Assembly: GCF_032397745.1 (NCBI RefSeq) | Contig: NZ_CP135921.1 | Location: forward strand, 6,870,501-6,934,500 | DNA from: Bradyrhizobium prioriisuperbiae | GTDB taxonomy: Bacteria; Pseudomonadota; Alphaproteobacteria; Rhizobiales; Xanthobacteraceae | Direction of reading: 5' to 3' | DNA length: 64,000 bases | Part shown: one piece after another, positions 34,655 through 42,812 of the stretch | How positions within the stretch are numbered: position 1 is the first letter of the stretch | How the letters are laid out: the number at the start of each line of letters is the position of its first letter | The notes under the pieces: model-generated | Database searches by the model: none | The model's input: the letters and a program-made list of their open reading frames with translations, nothing else | What the model was told of the DNA's origin: nothing | Position numbers and translations under genes: made by a program

Positions 34655-35831
34655 TTTCCCGCTCCTTCACGTCAAACTGTCTTGCTCGAACAAAACTTGG
34701 AATCTCGGAATACCCGTGCTCTCCGATAATGAGCTGCTGCAGCTCGTTGGTCCCCTCGATAATCTCCATGATCTTGGCGTCCCGATAGTGACGCTCGACC
34801 GTGAACTCTTTCGAACAACCTGCCGCTCCAAGAATTTGCACGGCGGTTCGCGCTGCTCGCATGGCGGCTGCGGCTCCAAACTGCTTGGCGATTGCCACCT
34901 CGAATACGGCGCGAGGATCTTGTTCGTCGTGCAACACCGCCGCTTGCAGACACAACAGTCTGGCGGCATCCAGATCGATGTAGATCGAGGCAAGCATCGA
35001 CGCTATCAACGGATTCGCGCTCAGTTTTCGCTCACCACGCAGCCGGCCGCGCGAAAACCGACGTCCCGTATCGGCACATGCATCAACGATGCCGACGCAC
35101 CCTGCCGCAACACCAAGCCGCCCCAATGTGAGCGCGGCTGTCGTTATGTTCGGATGCCCTCTCCCCTCCATACCAATCAGATGGTCATGAGCGACGAAGC
35201 AGTCCGCGAAGGTGACGCGCGCCAACATTGAACCACGCAACCCCAGCAGCGGCGGCATCGGCTCGACTGCAACACCCATGCTTGTTCTATCGACGAGAAA
35301 GGCGGAAATGCCGCGATCGGACCGCGCGAATACGAGAAACACGTCCGCGATCTGGCCGAAACTTATCCAGCACTTCTCGCCCATCACCGACCATCCACCG
35401 GGCACTCGCCGCGCCGTACTTTCGATCGCGGAAATATCACTTCCCGCGGCCGGTTCCGTCAGCGCAAATACGCCCACCGCGTCGCCGCGGACGATACGTG
35501 ACAGCCATTTGTCCTTCTGCATGGCCGTCCCGTACCGATGCAGCACATGAGCCACCATGTCGTTGACGGTCAGAAAACTTCGCACGGCACCGCATACGCT
35601 TCCAATACGCTCATGAAGCATGACGTAACTGCACGTATTCAAACCGCGCCCACCCGCTGCGGCGGGAAGCATCGAGGCGAGGTATCCTCGATCTGCCAAC
35701 TGACGCCGTATCGGCAAAGATATTCGCGCGTCGTCATCATGAGCGCTGGCCAGCGGCGCGACAATTCGCTCGGAGAATTCGCTGAACTCAGCAAGGTTCC
35801 CCTGCTCCTCGACCGAAAGTTCTAAGCGCAT
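34641..35831 (-). CDS. acyl-CoA dehydrogenase of extender-unit synthesis (FkbI-like)
   Basis: 396-residue flavin acyl-CoA dehydrogenase: FALTEPAAGSDISAIESTA (FAD/substrate loop), WISFGQIADVFLVFAR, and the C-terminal signature QILGAAGCSKEFTVERHYRD...IIEGTNELQ. In the fkb/zma type pathway it oxidises hydroxyacyl-ACP during formation of hydroxymalonyl-ACP. Position between the ACP gene (6 nt) and the FkbH-like gene supports this role over fatty-acid oxidation. Confidence 0.88.
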   Translation of the reverse strand: MRLELSVEEQGNLAEFSEFSERIVAPLASAHDDDARISLPIRRQLADRGYLASMLPAAAGGRGLNTCSYVMLHERIGSVCGAVRSFLTVNDMVAHVLHRYGTAMQKDKWLSRIVRGDAVGVFALTEPAAGSDISAIESTARRVPGGWSVMGEKCWISFGQIADVFLVFARSDRGISAFLVDRTSMGVAVEPMPPLLGLRGSMLARVTFADCFVAHDHLIGMEGRGHPNITTAALTLGRLGVAAGCVGIVDACADTGRRFSRGRLRGERKLSANPLIASMLASIYIDLDAARLLCLQAAVLHDEQDPRAVFEVAIAKQFGAAAAMRAARTAVQILGAAGCSKEFTVERHYRDAKIMEIIEGTNELQQLIIGEHGYSEIPSFVRARQFDVKERENVEY

Positions 35832-35837
35832 GAAGAC

Positions 35838-36113
35838 TCACTTGCCGTTTCGTGATCCCGCCGACTCCGCCAGCTTTCGGACCACGAACTCGCTGACGGT
35901 GTTGACAGACTTGAATGTCCGCAAATTCATGTCGTCGCCATCAACCACGATCGGGTAGTCCTTCTCGATATACTCGATGAGCTGCATGGCAAACAGCGAT
36001 GTGACCAACCCGGAGCCGAACAGCTCTTCGTCATCCTCCAGCGCGCGCAGTCGCGCAGCTTTAAGCACGAACCCCCTCAGATTGTCTTTGACGTTTCCCA
36101 GCAGAACATCCAT
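35838..36113 (-). CDS. free-standing acyl carrier protein (FkbJ-like)
   Basis: 91 residues with the phosphopantetheine serine in LFGSGLVTSLFAMQLIEYIE. Short discrete ACP between the FkbK-like and FkbI-like genes, matching the ACP on which glyceryl is converted to the malonyl-type extender. The DSL-type motif appears as GSGLVTSL, typical of these extender ACPs. ATG at 36113 lies 17 nt after the FkbK-like stop. Confidence 0.88.
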   Translation of the reverse strand: MDVLLGNVKDNLRGFVLKAARLRALEDDEELFGSGLVTSLFAMQLIEYIEKDYPIVVDGDDMNLRTFKSVNTVSEFVVRKLAESAGSRNGK

Positions 36114-36130
36114 CGACTGCGCCCCCGATG

Positions 36131-36982
36131 CTAAGTCCGATAATCAAAGAAGCCTTGACCAGTTTTCCGGCCAAGCAAGCCGGCGGCCACCATCTCTCGC
36201 AATAGCGGACAGGGGCGATATTTGGGATCCTGATAATGATCGCGAAGAACCTCGATGCTTCTCAGGATGGTATCGATCCCGATCATATCGGCGGTTTCGA
36301 GCATCCCCATTTTATGGTCGAAGCAGTTGCGAAAAATGAGATCAATCTGGTCTGCGCTCGCAACTCTGTCGTGAACCAGGAACGCCGCTTCGTTAATGGC
36401 GAGCATCAGGACGCGATTGGAAACAAATCCCGCGGCGTCCCTGACCACAACTCCGACCTTTCCTATCGTCGTGAGAAACGCCTGAGTGCGGTCTATGGTC
36501 TCTTTGCTCGTGTGATGCCCCGGAATTACCTCCACGGTGGATTTGTGCAAGACCGGATTCATGAAATGCACGCCGATGATCCGATCTTTCGCAGCGTGCA
36601 GCGACGCCATCCGGGTAATGGGAATGGCCGAGGTGTTGACGACAATGATCTTTTCCGCCGGGACGATCTCATCGAGCTGGGCGTGGCACATCGATTTCAC
36701 GGCCCACTCCTCGGTGGTGTTTTCGATGATCAGATCCGCATCACGCAAATCCCGAATATTCGCCGTGCAACGGAGTTTTTCCAGCGTCCTCACGTGGCTG
36801 GGCTTACCGTCCTGAAACAGTGAGCTAAAGCGCAGCTCTCGAGCGATCTTGGCCGGCGCCCCCTCGAGCACGCCGGGGCCCACGTCGGTGAGGATGACAG
36901 CTTGATCGCACGCAAGCAGCGCGCTTGCCGTGCCGCATCCCATCACACCAGCTCCCACGACACCGACCGTATATCCCGCCAT
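36131..36982 (-). CDS. 3-hydroxyacyl dehydrogenase of extender-unit synthesis (FkbK-like)
   Basis: 283 residues of the 3-hydroxybutyryl-CoA dehydrogenase family: N-terminal NAD motif VGVVGAGVMGCGTASALL, catalytic His region RIIGVHFMNPVLHKSTVEVI and the C-terminal dimer domain ending GRKTGQGFFDYRT. In the fkb-type pathway it oxidises the primary alcohol of glyceryl-ACP. AGGAGGG 8 nt ahead fixes the ATG at 36982. Starts 46 nt after the class V enzyme gene. Confidence 0.9.
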   Translation of the reverse strand: MAGYTVGVVGAGVMGCGTASALLACDQAVILTDVGPGVLEGAPAKIARELRFSSLFQDGKPSHVRTLEKLRCTANIRDLRDADLIIENTTEEWAVKSMCHAQLDEIVPAEKIIVVNTSAIPITRMASLHAAKDRIIGVHFMNPVLHKSTVEVIPGHHTSKETIDRTQAFLTTIGKVGVVVRDAAGFVSNRVLMLAINEAAFLVHDRVASADQIDLIFRNCFDHKMGMLETADMIGIDTILRSIEVLRDHYQDPKYRPCPLLREMVAAGLLGRKTGQGFFDYRT

Positions 36983-37028
36983 TCCGCAATCCCTCCTGCG
37001 AGCATCCATTCTCATCCAGGCGTCAGCC

Positions 37029-38312
37029 TCATCCGGACCGTCGGCAATATTCTTTCACACCCTCGGTCAGTGCTTCCAACTCCTCCATGCAGTTGTAGTA
37101 GTGAACCGACGCGCGCAGCACGGCATCCAGATTCCGGTTTTCCATGTCAATTCGCGTCAGCGCTCTTTCCGACACGCTCACGTTGATCCGGCGCGCGGCG
37201 AGGAATTCTTTGACGTCCAAGGGATCGGCCCCCGAGACTGAAAAACTGATCAGTCCGCAGCGTCGGCGTCCGACGTCATGGATGCGCACTCCGCGGATAT
37301 CCCCCAGCAGGTCTCTCAGACGCTGCGCCAGACTTGTGACGTAAGCTTCGATGTTCCGAATTCCCCAGAACAACGCGTGCTCGATGGCAACTCCAAACGC
37401 GAGCTTCGCCGCGAAGTTGATATCCCAGGTCTCGAAACGGCGCCCATCTCGATAGACGAAATAGTCGTCGCGCGAGGTCCATCCCGCAGCCCGGACGTCC
37501 AGCATGGGTGGCTCGCCGCACTCCTGGCGCTCAAACACGCCTCCTCGAACGTACAGCAGGCCGATTCCTCGCGGACCGCGAAGGTACTTCCGGCCGCAGG
37601 TCGTCAGAATGTCGAAGCCGCCCGTACGCGCATCTATCGGAATCTGCCCAATCGACTGGCACGCATCCTGGATGTAGAGCGCCCGCTCGGACAGAACTCC
37701 GGTTGCCTTTGCTTCTCGAATGAGGCTGCCGACCTCCTCGGCCGGGTTGACCACGCCGTTATTCGTGGGCACGTGGGTCACCGAAATCACGCGCATGCGC
37801 GCGCCATGACTTGCGATGATGTTTCTCAGCGCATCAAGCGAAAGCTCCCCGAGCGGGGTGCTTGGAACCACCTCAATTCGAAGCCCGTGGCGCTTCTTCG
37901 CCTGCATGATCGCAATGTAATTGTTCGCGTATTCGAAGGTGGATGTCACAACCACCTCACCCGCGCGAAATCCAATGCTGCCGAAAGCGAGATTCCAGGC
38001 TCTGGAAGCATTCTCGACAACGGCGATCTCGGTTGGAGAACAGTTCAGCAGCGCGGCAGCAATGTCATAAACGCGCTCGATCGCCCCTCTGGAACGCTCT
38101 GCCGTTTCATATGCGCCGAACCGCGCCTCATCCCTCAGATAGGAAATCGTGCTTTCCAGGACGCAATCCGGCATCAGGGCAGCGCCTGCATTGTTCAGAT
38201 GAACAATGTGGCTGCAACCGGACGTCAGGCGACGCGCCTCCTGCCAATTGAACGTCCCATCGTCGCCGCGTGACCGCGCCATATCAAGCGAGAGGGAGGT
38301 AGACTGAATCAT
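37029..38312 (-). CDS. class V PLP-dependent enzyme (isopenicillin N epimerase/cysteine desulfurase-like)
   Basis: 427 residues of fold-type I, class V. Visible: HLNNAGAALMPDCVLE at the N-terminus, VISVTHVPTNNGVVNP, the PLP Asp/Gln region LYIQDACQSIGQIPID and the Schiff-base Lys in TTCGRKYLRGPRGIGLLYV. It lacks the Cys-loop that would make it a standard sulfur donor. The ATG overlaps the PKS stop by 4 nt, so it is translationally coupled to the assembly line and probably acts on its product or precursor (transamination, elimination or racemisation). The reaction cannot be chosen from sequence. Confidence 0.85.
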   Translation of the reverse strand: MIQSTSLSLDMARSRGDDGTFNWQEARRLTSGCSHIVHLNNAGAALMPDCVLESTISYLRDEARFGAYETAERSRGAIERVYDIAAALLNCSPTEIAVVENASRAWNLAFGSIGFRAGEVVVTSTFEYANNYIAIMQAKKRHGLRIEVVPSTPLGELSLDALRNIIASHGARMRVISVTHVPTNNGVVNPAEEVGSLIREAKATGVLSERALYIQDACQSIGQIPIDARTGGFDILTTCGRKYLRGPRGIGLLYVRGGVFERQECGEPPMLDVRAAGWTSRDDYFVYRDGRRFETWDINFAAKLAFGVAIEHALFWGIRNIEAYVTSLAQRLRDLLGDIRGVRIHDVGRRRCGLISFSVSGADPLDVKEFLAARRINVSVSERALTRIDMENRNLDAVLRASVHYYNCMEELEALTEGVKEYCRRSG

Positions 38313-41300
38313 GATGATACCAGTTCCGAATCACACTTGTGTCGCAGTTCGTGCCAGACCAACGAGCTCATGGCCGATGCGGAGAGCGATCGAAATCCGT
38401 CTGAAAGTGGGATCTGGATGCCGGCAGACGTGTTGATGCGCGCGATAACATCGAGCATCCCCAGAGACGATCCGCCGAAGTTAAAAAAGTTATCGCCCGC
38501 CCCCAATCTCTCGTCGCCCAGCACATCCTGGAAGACAGCAAGCACCATCTCCCGTACGCTATGCTCGCTCCCCTTATCGATGATGGCTGGGGACCTGCCG
38601 CTTTCGACATCTTCGTCGCGCGTACGATCCCCGCCTGCAAAGGCACCCTTGAGGCTTGCAATCCGCTCTGAAAGCGGCGTTGTGGAAATCAGGACCTGTT
38701 GCGCCCCGCTTGCCAGACAGTGACGAAGAACCGCAACTCCTTCGTCAGGCGTAATGTGGAGGTCCGCCTCGCCGGCGCCCAGGCCGGCTTGGCGGGAAGA
38801 TACCAACCATGTGTCGTAGTTTATGGTAAGCCACCTCGCCGATTTCGCATCGGTCGCCGCGGCGTTGGCCATGACAGCGTCCATTGCACGGTGACCTGCA
38901 GCATGCGCCCCATATGAAAGGCCCCCCACGAGCGACGAGAGACTGGAGCACGCAACACAAAACTCCGAACCAACCTCGTTCACCGCATCGCAGAGAGCTT
39001 GCGTCCCGGCGTGGTGAGGCGCCAGAATTTCCTCAAAAATTTCCGCCGTGGTGTCCGCAATGAAGCGCAGGTGGTCCGTATCGACAACTCCCGCGGCATG
39101 AATGACACCCCGAAGAGGCCCAAGGTGATCACGGACCTCACGCAACATGTCCAGGACAGCTCTCGGATCTCCAAGATTCACCTGGCGATATTCGATCTGC
39201 CCTCCACGCTGCCTCAGCGTCTGCAGTCGCTCAATCACGCCCCGATCACGGACCGAACCTTGCCGGTCCGCCAGGATCTCCTCCCAGGCGTTGACCGGCG
39301 GCAATGATCGGCGTCCTGCCAGGATGACCGACGCGCCGGGAATGCTGCTCAAGAAGTCAGCGAAGCACAGCCCCACATGCCCCGTACCGCCGAAGATGAC
39401 GTAAGCGCCCGCTCGAAACTGAAAACCCGCTTCGAGATTCTCCTCGCGAGTTAGCGCTTCCGGGGTGCAGCACCATCGGTCTGTTCCGCGATAAACGACT
39501 TCGTCATCACCACCAGCGCTCGCCATCTCGCCAAGAAACTGCAAGCCTTCTCGAGAAGGATTGGGTGATTGTCTGCCGAGATCGACGCACCTTGTCCTCA
39601 CCCGCGGGAACTCCTGTGATATCACTCGGGCGAAGCCCATTAGAAGTGCCCCGTCCGCATCAACCTCCCGGTCGATTTGCGGGATGGATTGAGCGCCCCG
39701 TGTGACGATCCAGAGATCCGGGCTGGATGTTTGCCCGGCCAACGCTTGGGTCAGCCATAGCAGTTGAGTATGCGCGACCCGCGCTCCGTCCGGCGAGCGA
39801 GGTGCCTCCTCGCTCGCCGCCCAGAATACGATCGACCTGACATCGCCCAGATCTTGAGAAATTTCCCCCAGCAGACGCGAGAAATCCTCAGGCCCCTGGG
39901 CGGAAAGCGAATTGTACCGTGAAGCTGGAGGCGTCCCGCCGCCGAAAGCAACCACCGCCACGTTGTCCCCAGCGGACCTCAGGGCGAACTCGATATCTGC
40001 CACATCTTTGGCGTCTCGCGTGATGATGAGGCAGACCCCGCCGCCAACCACCGGTGCCGCATCATCGTACGCAGGAGGCAGCCAGCTTCGAGACCAGGCC
40101 GGCCGGTAGAGCCAAGACGACACGTCCGGCAGTTTTCTCGCTGCAGGACCGCTGTTCCGTTTGGTGTTCGATGTCAGGCGCCCGTCTGCCGCAACCCAAT
40201 GACGTTGACGCTGAAAGGCATAGCCTGGCAGCGGCACCTTGAACCGTCGTTCCTCGGCGTGGAGTTCCTGCCAGTCAACGGCAACACCCTGCACCCATAG
40301 ATCTCCCACCGCCTGCATCAGACTTGGCCACTCCTGGGAGCCGCTCTGCGGCTGCGGAAGTGACGCCACGAAACTGTGCTCCGACGCAGCACGTGGATGC
40401 AGCCGCATCAGGCCGGTCAGAACCCTGCTCGGGCCAACCTCGAGAACGATCAGGTTCCTTTCCTGAAGGATCACATCAACGGCCTTCGAAAACAGCACGG
40501 GCCGGCTGAGATGAGACGCCCAGTATGACCGGCTCTGGACCTGTTCCGATGTAAGCCACTCCCCCGTCGACCCCGACAGAAGCTGAAATTTCGGTGGCTT
40601 CATCTTTATGCCAGCCAGTAGCTCGGAGAATTCATTCTCAATCGGCGTGACCAGCGGGGTGTGGACGGCATATTTCGTAGCGATACGCGACGTGAAGATA
40701 CGCCGCTCACGCGCGCGCCGCTCCAACTCCGCGATGGCCGGTGTAGCGCCGGCCACCACAGTGAACGTAGGGCCGTTGGATATCGCGACCCAGCATTGCT
40801 CAGGTAACAGGGCCTCGGCGTCCCCCGCACTCAACGGCAACGCGAGCATGGCGCCCGTGGGAAGCTTGCTCATCATGCGCGCCCGCGATGAAACCAGGAG
40901 CAGCGCATCTTCCGGAGAGAACACCTCAGCAAGGCAGGCGGCCGTATACTCACCGACGCTGTGCCCGACAAGATACGCAGGCTCGACTCCCCAGCTCCGC
41001 CACAAGCACGCCAGAGCATACTCGAGGATAAAAATCGCCGAGTGCGCAACCAGCGGATCATCGTAGGGTGTTTCGTTCTCGGCGACCCCGCTTGACAGGA
41101 GCTTTCCGATGGTCCGAGCTATCGGCTCCTCGAGCTGGCCGCAGAGACGATCGACCGTTCGCCGAAACTTGCGATGCGTTCGATAGAGCTCCCGTCCCAT
41201 GGTGTTGTGTTGTGAGCCGAGGCCAGGAAACGCGAAGGCAACCTTGCCTGCCTCTGCTCGCGGCACATCGGGATCGTCGCCCCGCTGCTTTCTCAAGCCA

Positions 41301-42811
41301 GCGACCGCATCCTCGGTACCCCGGCAAACCACCGTTTTTCTGTAGGGAAAATGGCGACGCCCGGCCTGAAGGGTGTAAGCGACATCGTCGAGCGGTAGCT
41401 GCGGATTGTCGTGAAGGTAGGTAGCGAGCTCGTCGACATTCGCGGCAAGAGCACCGCGGGTTCTAGCCGACAATGTCAACAGGTGGGCCGGCCGTGTTGT
41501 GCTTTCGCGAACCCGCGCAGGAGCCTCCTCGAGAATAACGTGCGCATTGGTGCCGCCAACGCCGAACGAGCTGACGCCTGCCCTTCGCTTTCGCCCGGCG
41601 TCGCCGCCCCACTCTCGATGCACCGTGTTGACGTAGAATGGGCTTCGCTCGAAATCGATCTCGGGATTCGCCGTCTCGAAATGCAGGGACGCCGGGATCT
41701 CCCGTTTGTGCAGCGCCAAGGTCGCGCGAATGAACCCGGCAACGCCAGCCGAATGAATTGCATGCCCGATATTTGTTTTAACCGTGCCAAGCGCGCAGTA
41801 TCCGGTGCGTTCGGTCGTCAGACGATACGCCCTGGTCAAGGCTTCGATCTCGATCGGATCGCCCAGCCGCGTTCCGGTACCATGAGCTTCGAGATAACCA
41901 ATATCTGAAGCAGATACGCCGGCCAACGCAAGGGCCGATGCGATAACCTCCGACTGACCGCCGATGCTCGGCGCAGGAAAGCTGATCTTTTCAGCGCCGT
42001 CGTTGTTCAGCGCCGACCCCCGAATAACTCCGTAGATGTGGTCACCATCCGCAAGCGCTTCACTGAGCCTCTTCAGGACCACAACACCGACACCGTCCGC
42101 GGCGACCATCCCGCTGGCGCTCTGGTCGAACGAACGGCATCGCCCATCGGCGGAGAAGATCATTCCTTCCTGATGCTCGATCTCATCTCGGCCAGGAATC
42201 GCGATATTTGCGCCACCTGCCAGCGCGATGTTGCAATTGCCATCCAGCAAGCTTCTGCAGGCAAGATGAATAGCCACCAGCGACGACGAGCATGCTGTCT
42301 GGACGGCAATGCTCTCGCCGCGCAAATTCAGCTTGTACGATACTCTGGTCGGGAGAAAATCCACGGCATTGGAGATATATGCCAGCAGCTGTTCTGCGGG
42401 GGAGCGGGCTGCGGAGGCCGCGAGATGCTCATAGCTATTTGCTCCACAGGTCGCATAGATTGCGACAACGTCCTCGCTCCTGGTCACATCGCAACCTGCA
42501 TCCTCCAGCGCATGCCACGCACACTCAAGAAATGCACGGTGTTGCGGATTGAGAAATTCCGCTTCGCGACGTGAGATCGAAAAGAACTCGGCATCGAAAG
42601 CATCGATGTTCTCCAGGCACCCACGCGGCTGCCTGCGATCCTGGTACGCTTCGTGCGTTGCTTCCATCGAGGAAGATACGCAGTCCACCCCTGCTGCGAG
42701 TGTTGACCAAAATTGTCTGACGTCTTTGGAGCCGGGAAAACGACAGGCCAAGCCGATAATCGCAATCGCTTCGTCTTGAGCGTCATCGGCAGGCAGGATG
42801 GCTCGATTCAT
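38309..42811 (-). CDS. type I PKS module, KS-AT-KR-ACP, with altered KR active site
   Basis: About 1500 residues. KS: Cys174 in VQTACSSSLVAIH, His310 in EAHGTGT, His350 in KTNIGHA, all intact. AT: FPGLGSQ entry, GHSVGEYTAACLAE serine motif and YAVH at the extender-choice position, unlike HAFH (malonyl) or YASH (methylmalonyl). KR: NADPH motif GGTGHVG is present, but the usual YAAAN active site reads HAAGH (His1303 for Tyr, His1307 for Asn), so reduction is doubtful. ACP: FFNFGGSSLGMLDVIARINT with phosphopantetheine Ser. No DH, ER, MT or TE. GTG at 42823 overlapping the NRPS stop is an alternative start. Receives the aminoacyl starter from the NRPS protein. Confidence 0.92.
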   Translation of the reverse strand: MNRAILPADDAQDEAIAIIGLACRFPGSKDVRQFWSTLAAGVDCVSSSMEATHEAYQDRRQPRGCLENIDAFDAEFFSISRREAEFLNPQHRAFLECAWHALEDAGCDVTRSEDVVAIYATCGANSYEHLAASAARSPAEQLLAYISNAVDFLPTRVSYKLNLRGESIAVQTACSSSLVAIHLACRSLLDGNCNIALAGGANIAIPGRDEIEHQEGMIFSADGRCRSFDQSASGMVAADGVGVVVLKRLSEALADGDHIYGVIRGSALNNDGAEKISFPAPSIGGQSEVIASALALAGVSASDIGYLEAHGTGTRLGDPIEIEALTRAYRLTTERTGYCALGTVKTNIGHAIHSAGVAGFIRATLALHKREIPASLHFETANPEIDFERSPFYVNTVHREWGGDAGRKRRAGVSSFGVGGTNAHVILEEAPARVRESTTRPAHLLTLSARTRGALAANVDELATYLHDNPQLPLDDVAYTLQAGRRHFPYRKTVVCRGTEDAVAGLRKQRGDDPDVPRAEAGKVAFAFPGLGSQHNTMGRELYRTHRKFRRTVDRLCGQLEEPIARTIGKLLSSGVAENETPYDDPLVAHSAIFILEYALACLWRSWGVEPAYLVGHSVGEYTAACLAEVFSPEDALLLVSSRARMMSKLPTGAMLALPLSAGDAEALLPEQCWVAISNGPTFTVVAGATPAIAELERRARERRIFTSRIATKYAVHTPLVTPIENEFSELLAGIKMKPPKFQLLSGSTGEWLTSEQVQSRSYWASHLSRPVLFSKAVDVILQERNLIVLEVGPSRVLTGLMRLHPRAASEHSFVASLPQPQSGSQEWPSLMQAVGDLWVQGVAVDWQELHAEERRFKVPLPGYAFQRQRHWVAADGRLTSNTKRNSGPAARKLPDVSSWLYRPAWSRSWLPPAYDDAAPVVGGGVCLIITRDAKDVADIEFALRSAGDNVAVVAFGGGTPPASRYNSLSAQGPEDFSRLLGEISQDLGDVRSIVFWAASEEAPRSPDGARVAHTQLLWLTQALAGQTSSPDLWIVTRGAQSIPQIDREVDADGALLMGFARVISQEFPRVRTRCVDLGRQSPNPSREGLQFLGEMASAGGDDEVVYRGTDRWCCTPEALTREENLEAGFQFRAGAYVIFGGTGHVGLCFADFLSSIPGASVILAGRRSLPPVNAWEEILADRQGSVRDRGVIERLQTLRQRGGQIEYRQVNLGDPRAVLDMLREVRDHLGPLRGVIHAAGVVDTDHLRFIADTTAEIFEEILAPHHAGTQALCDAVNEVGSEFCVACSSLSSLVGGLSYGAHAAGHRAMDAVMANAAATDAKSARWLTINYDTWLVSSRQAGLGAGEADLHITPDEGVAVLRHCLASGAQQVLISTTPLSERIASLKGAFAGGDRTRDEDVESGRSPAIIDKGSEHSVREMVLAVFQDVLGDERLGAGDNFFNFGGSSLGMLDVIARINTSAGIQIPLSDGFRSLSASAMSSLVWHELRHKCDSELVSS

Positions 42812-42812
42812 C

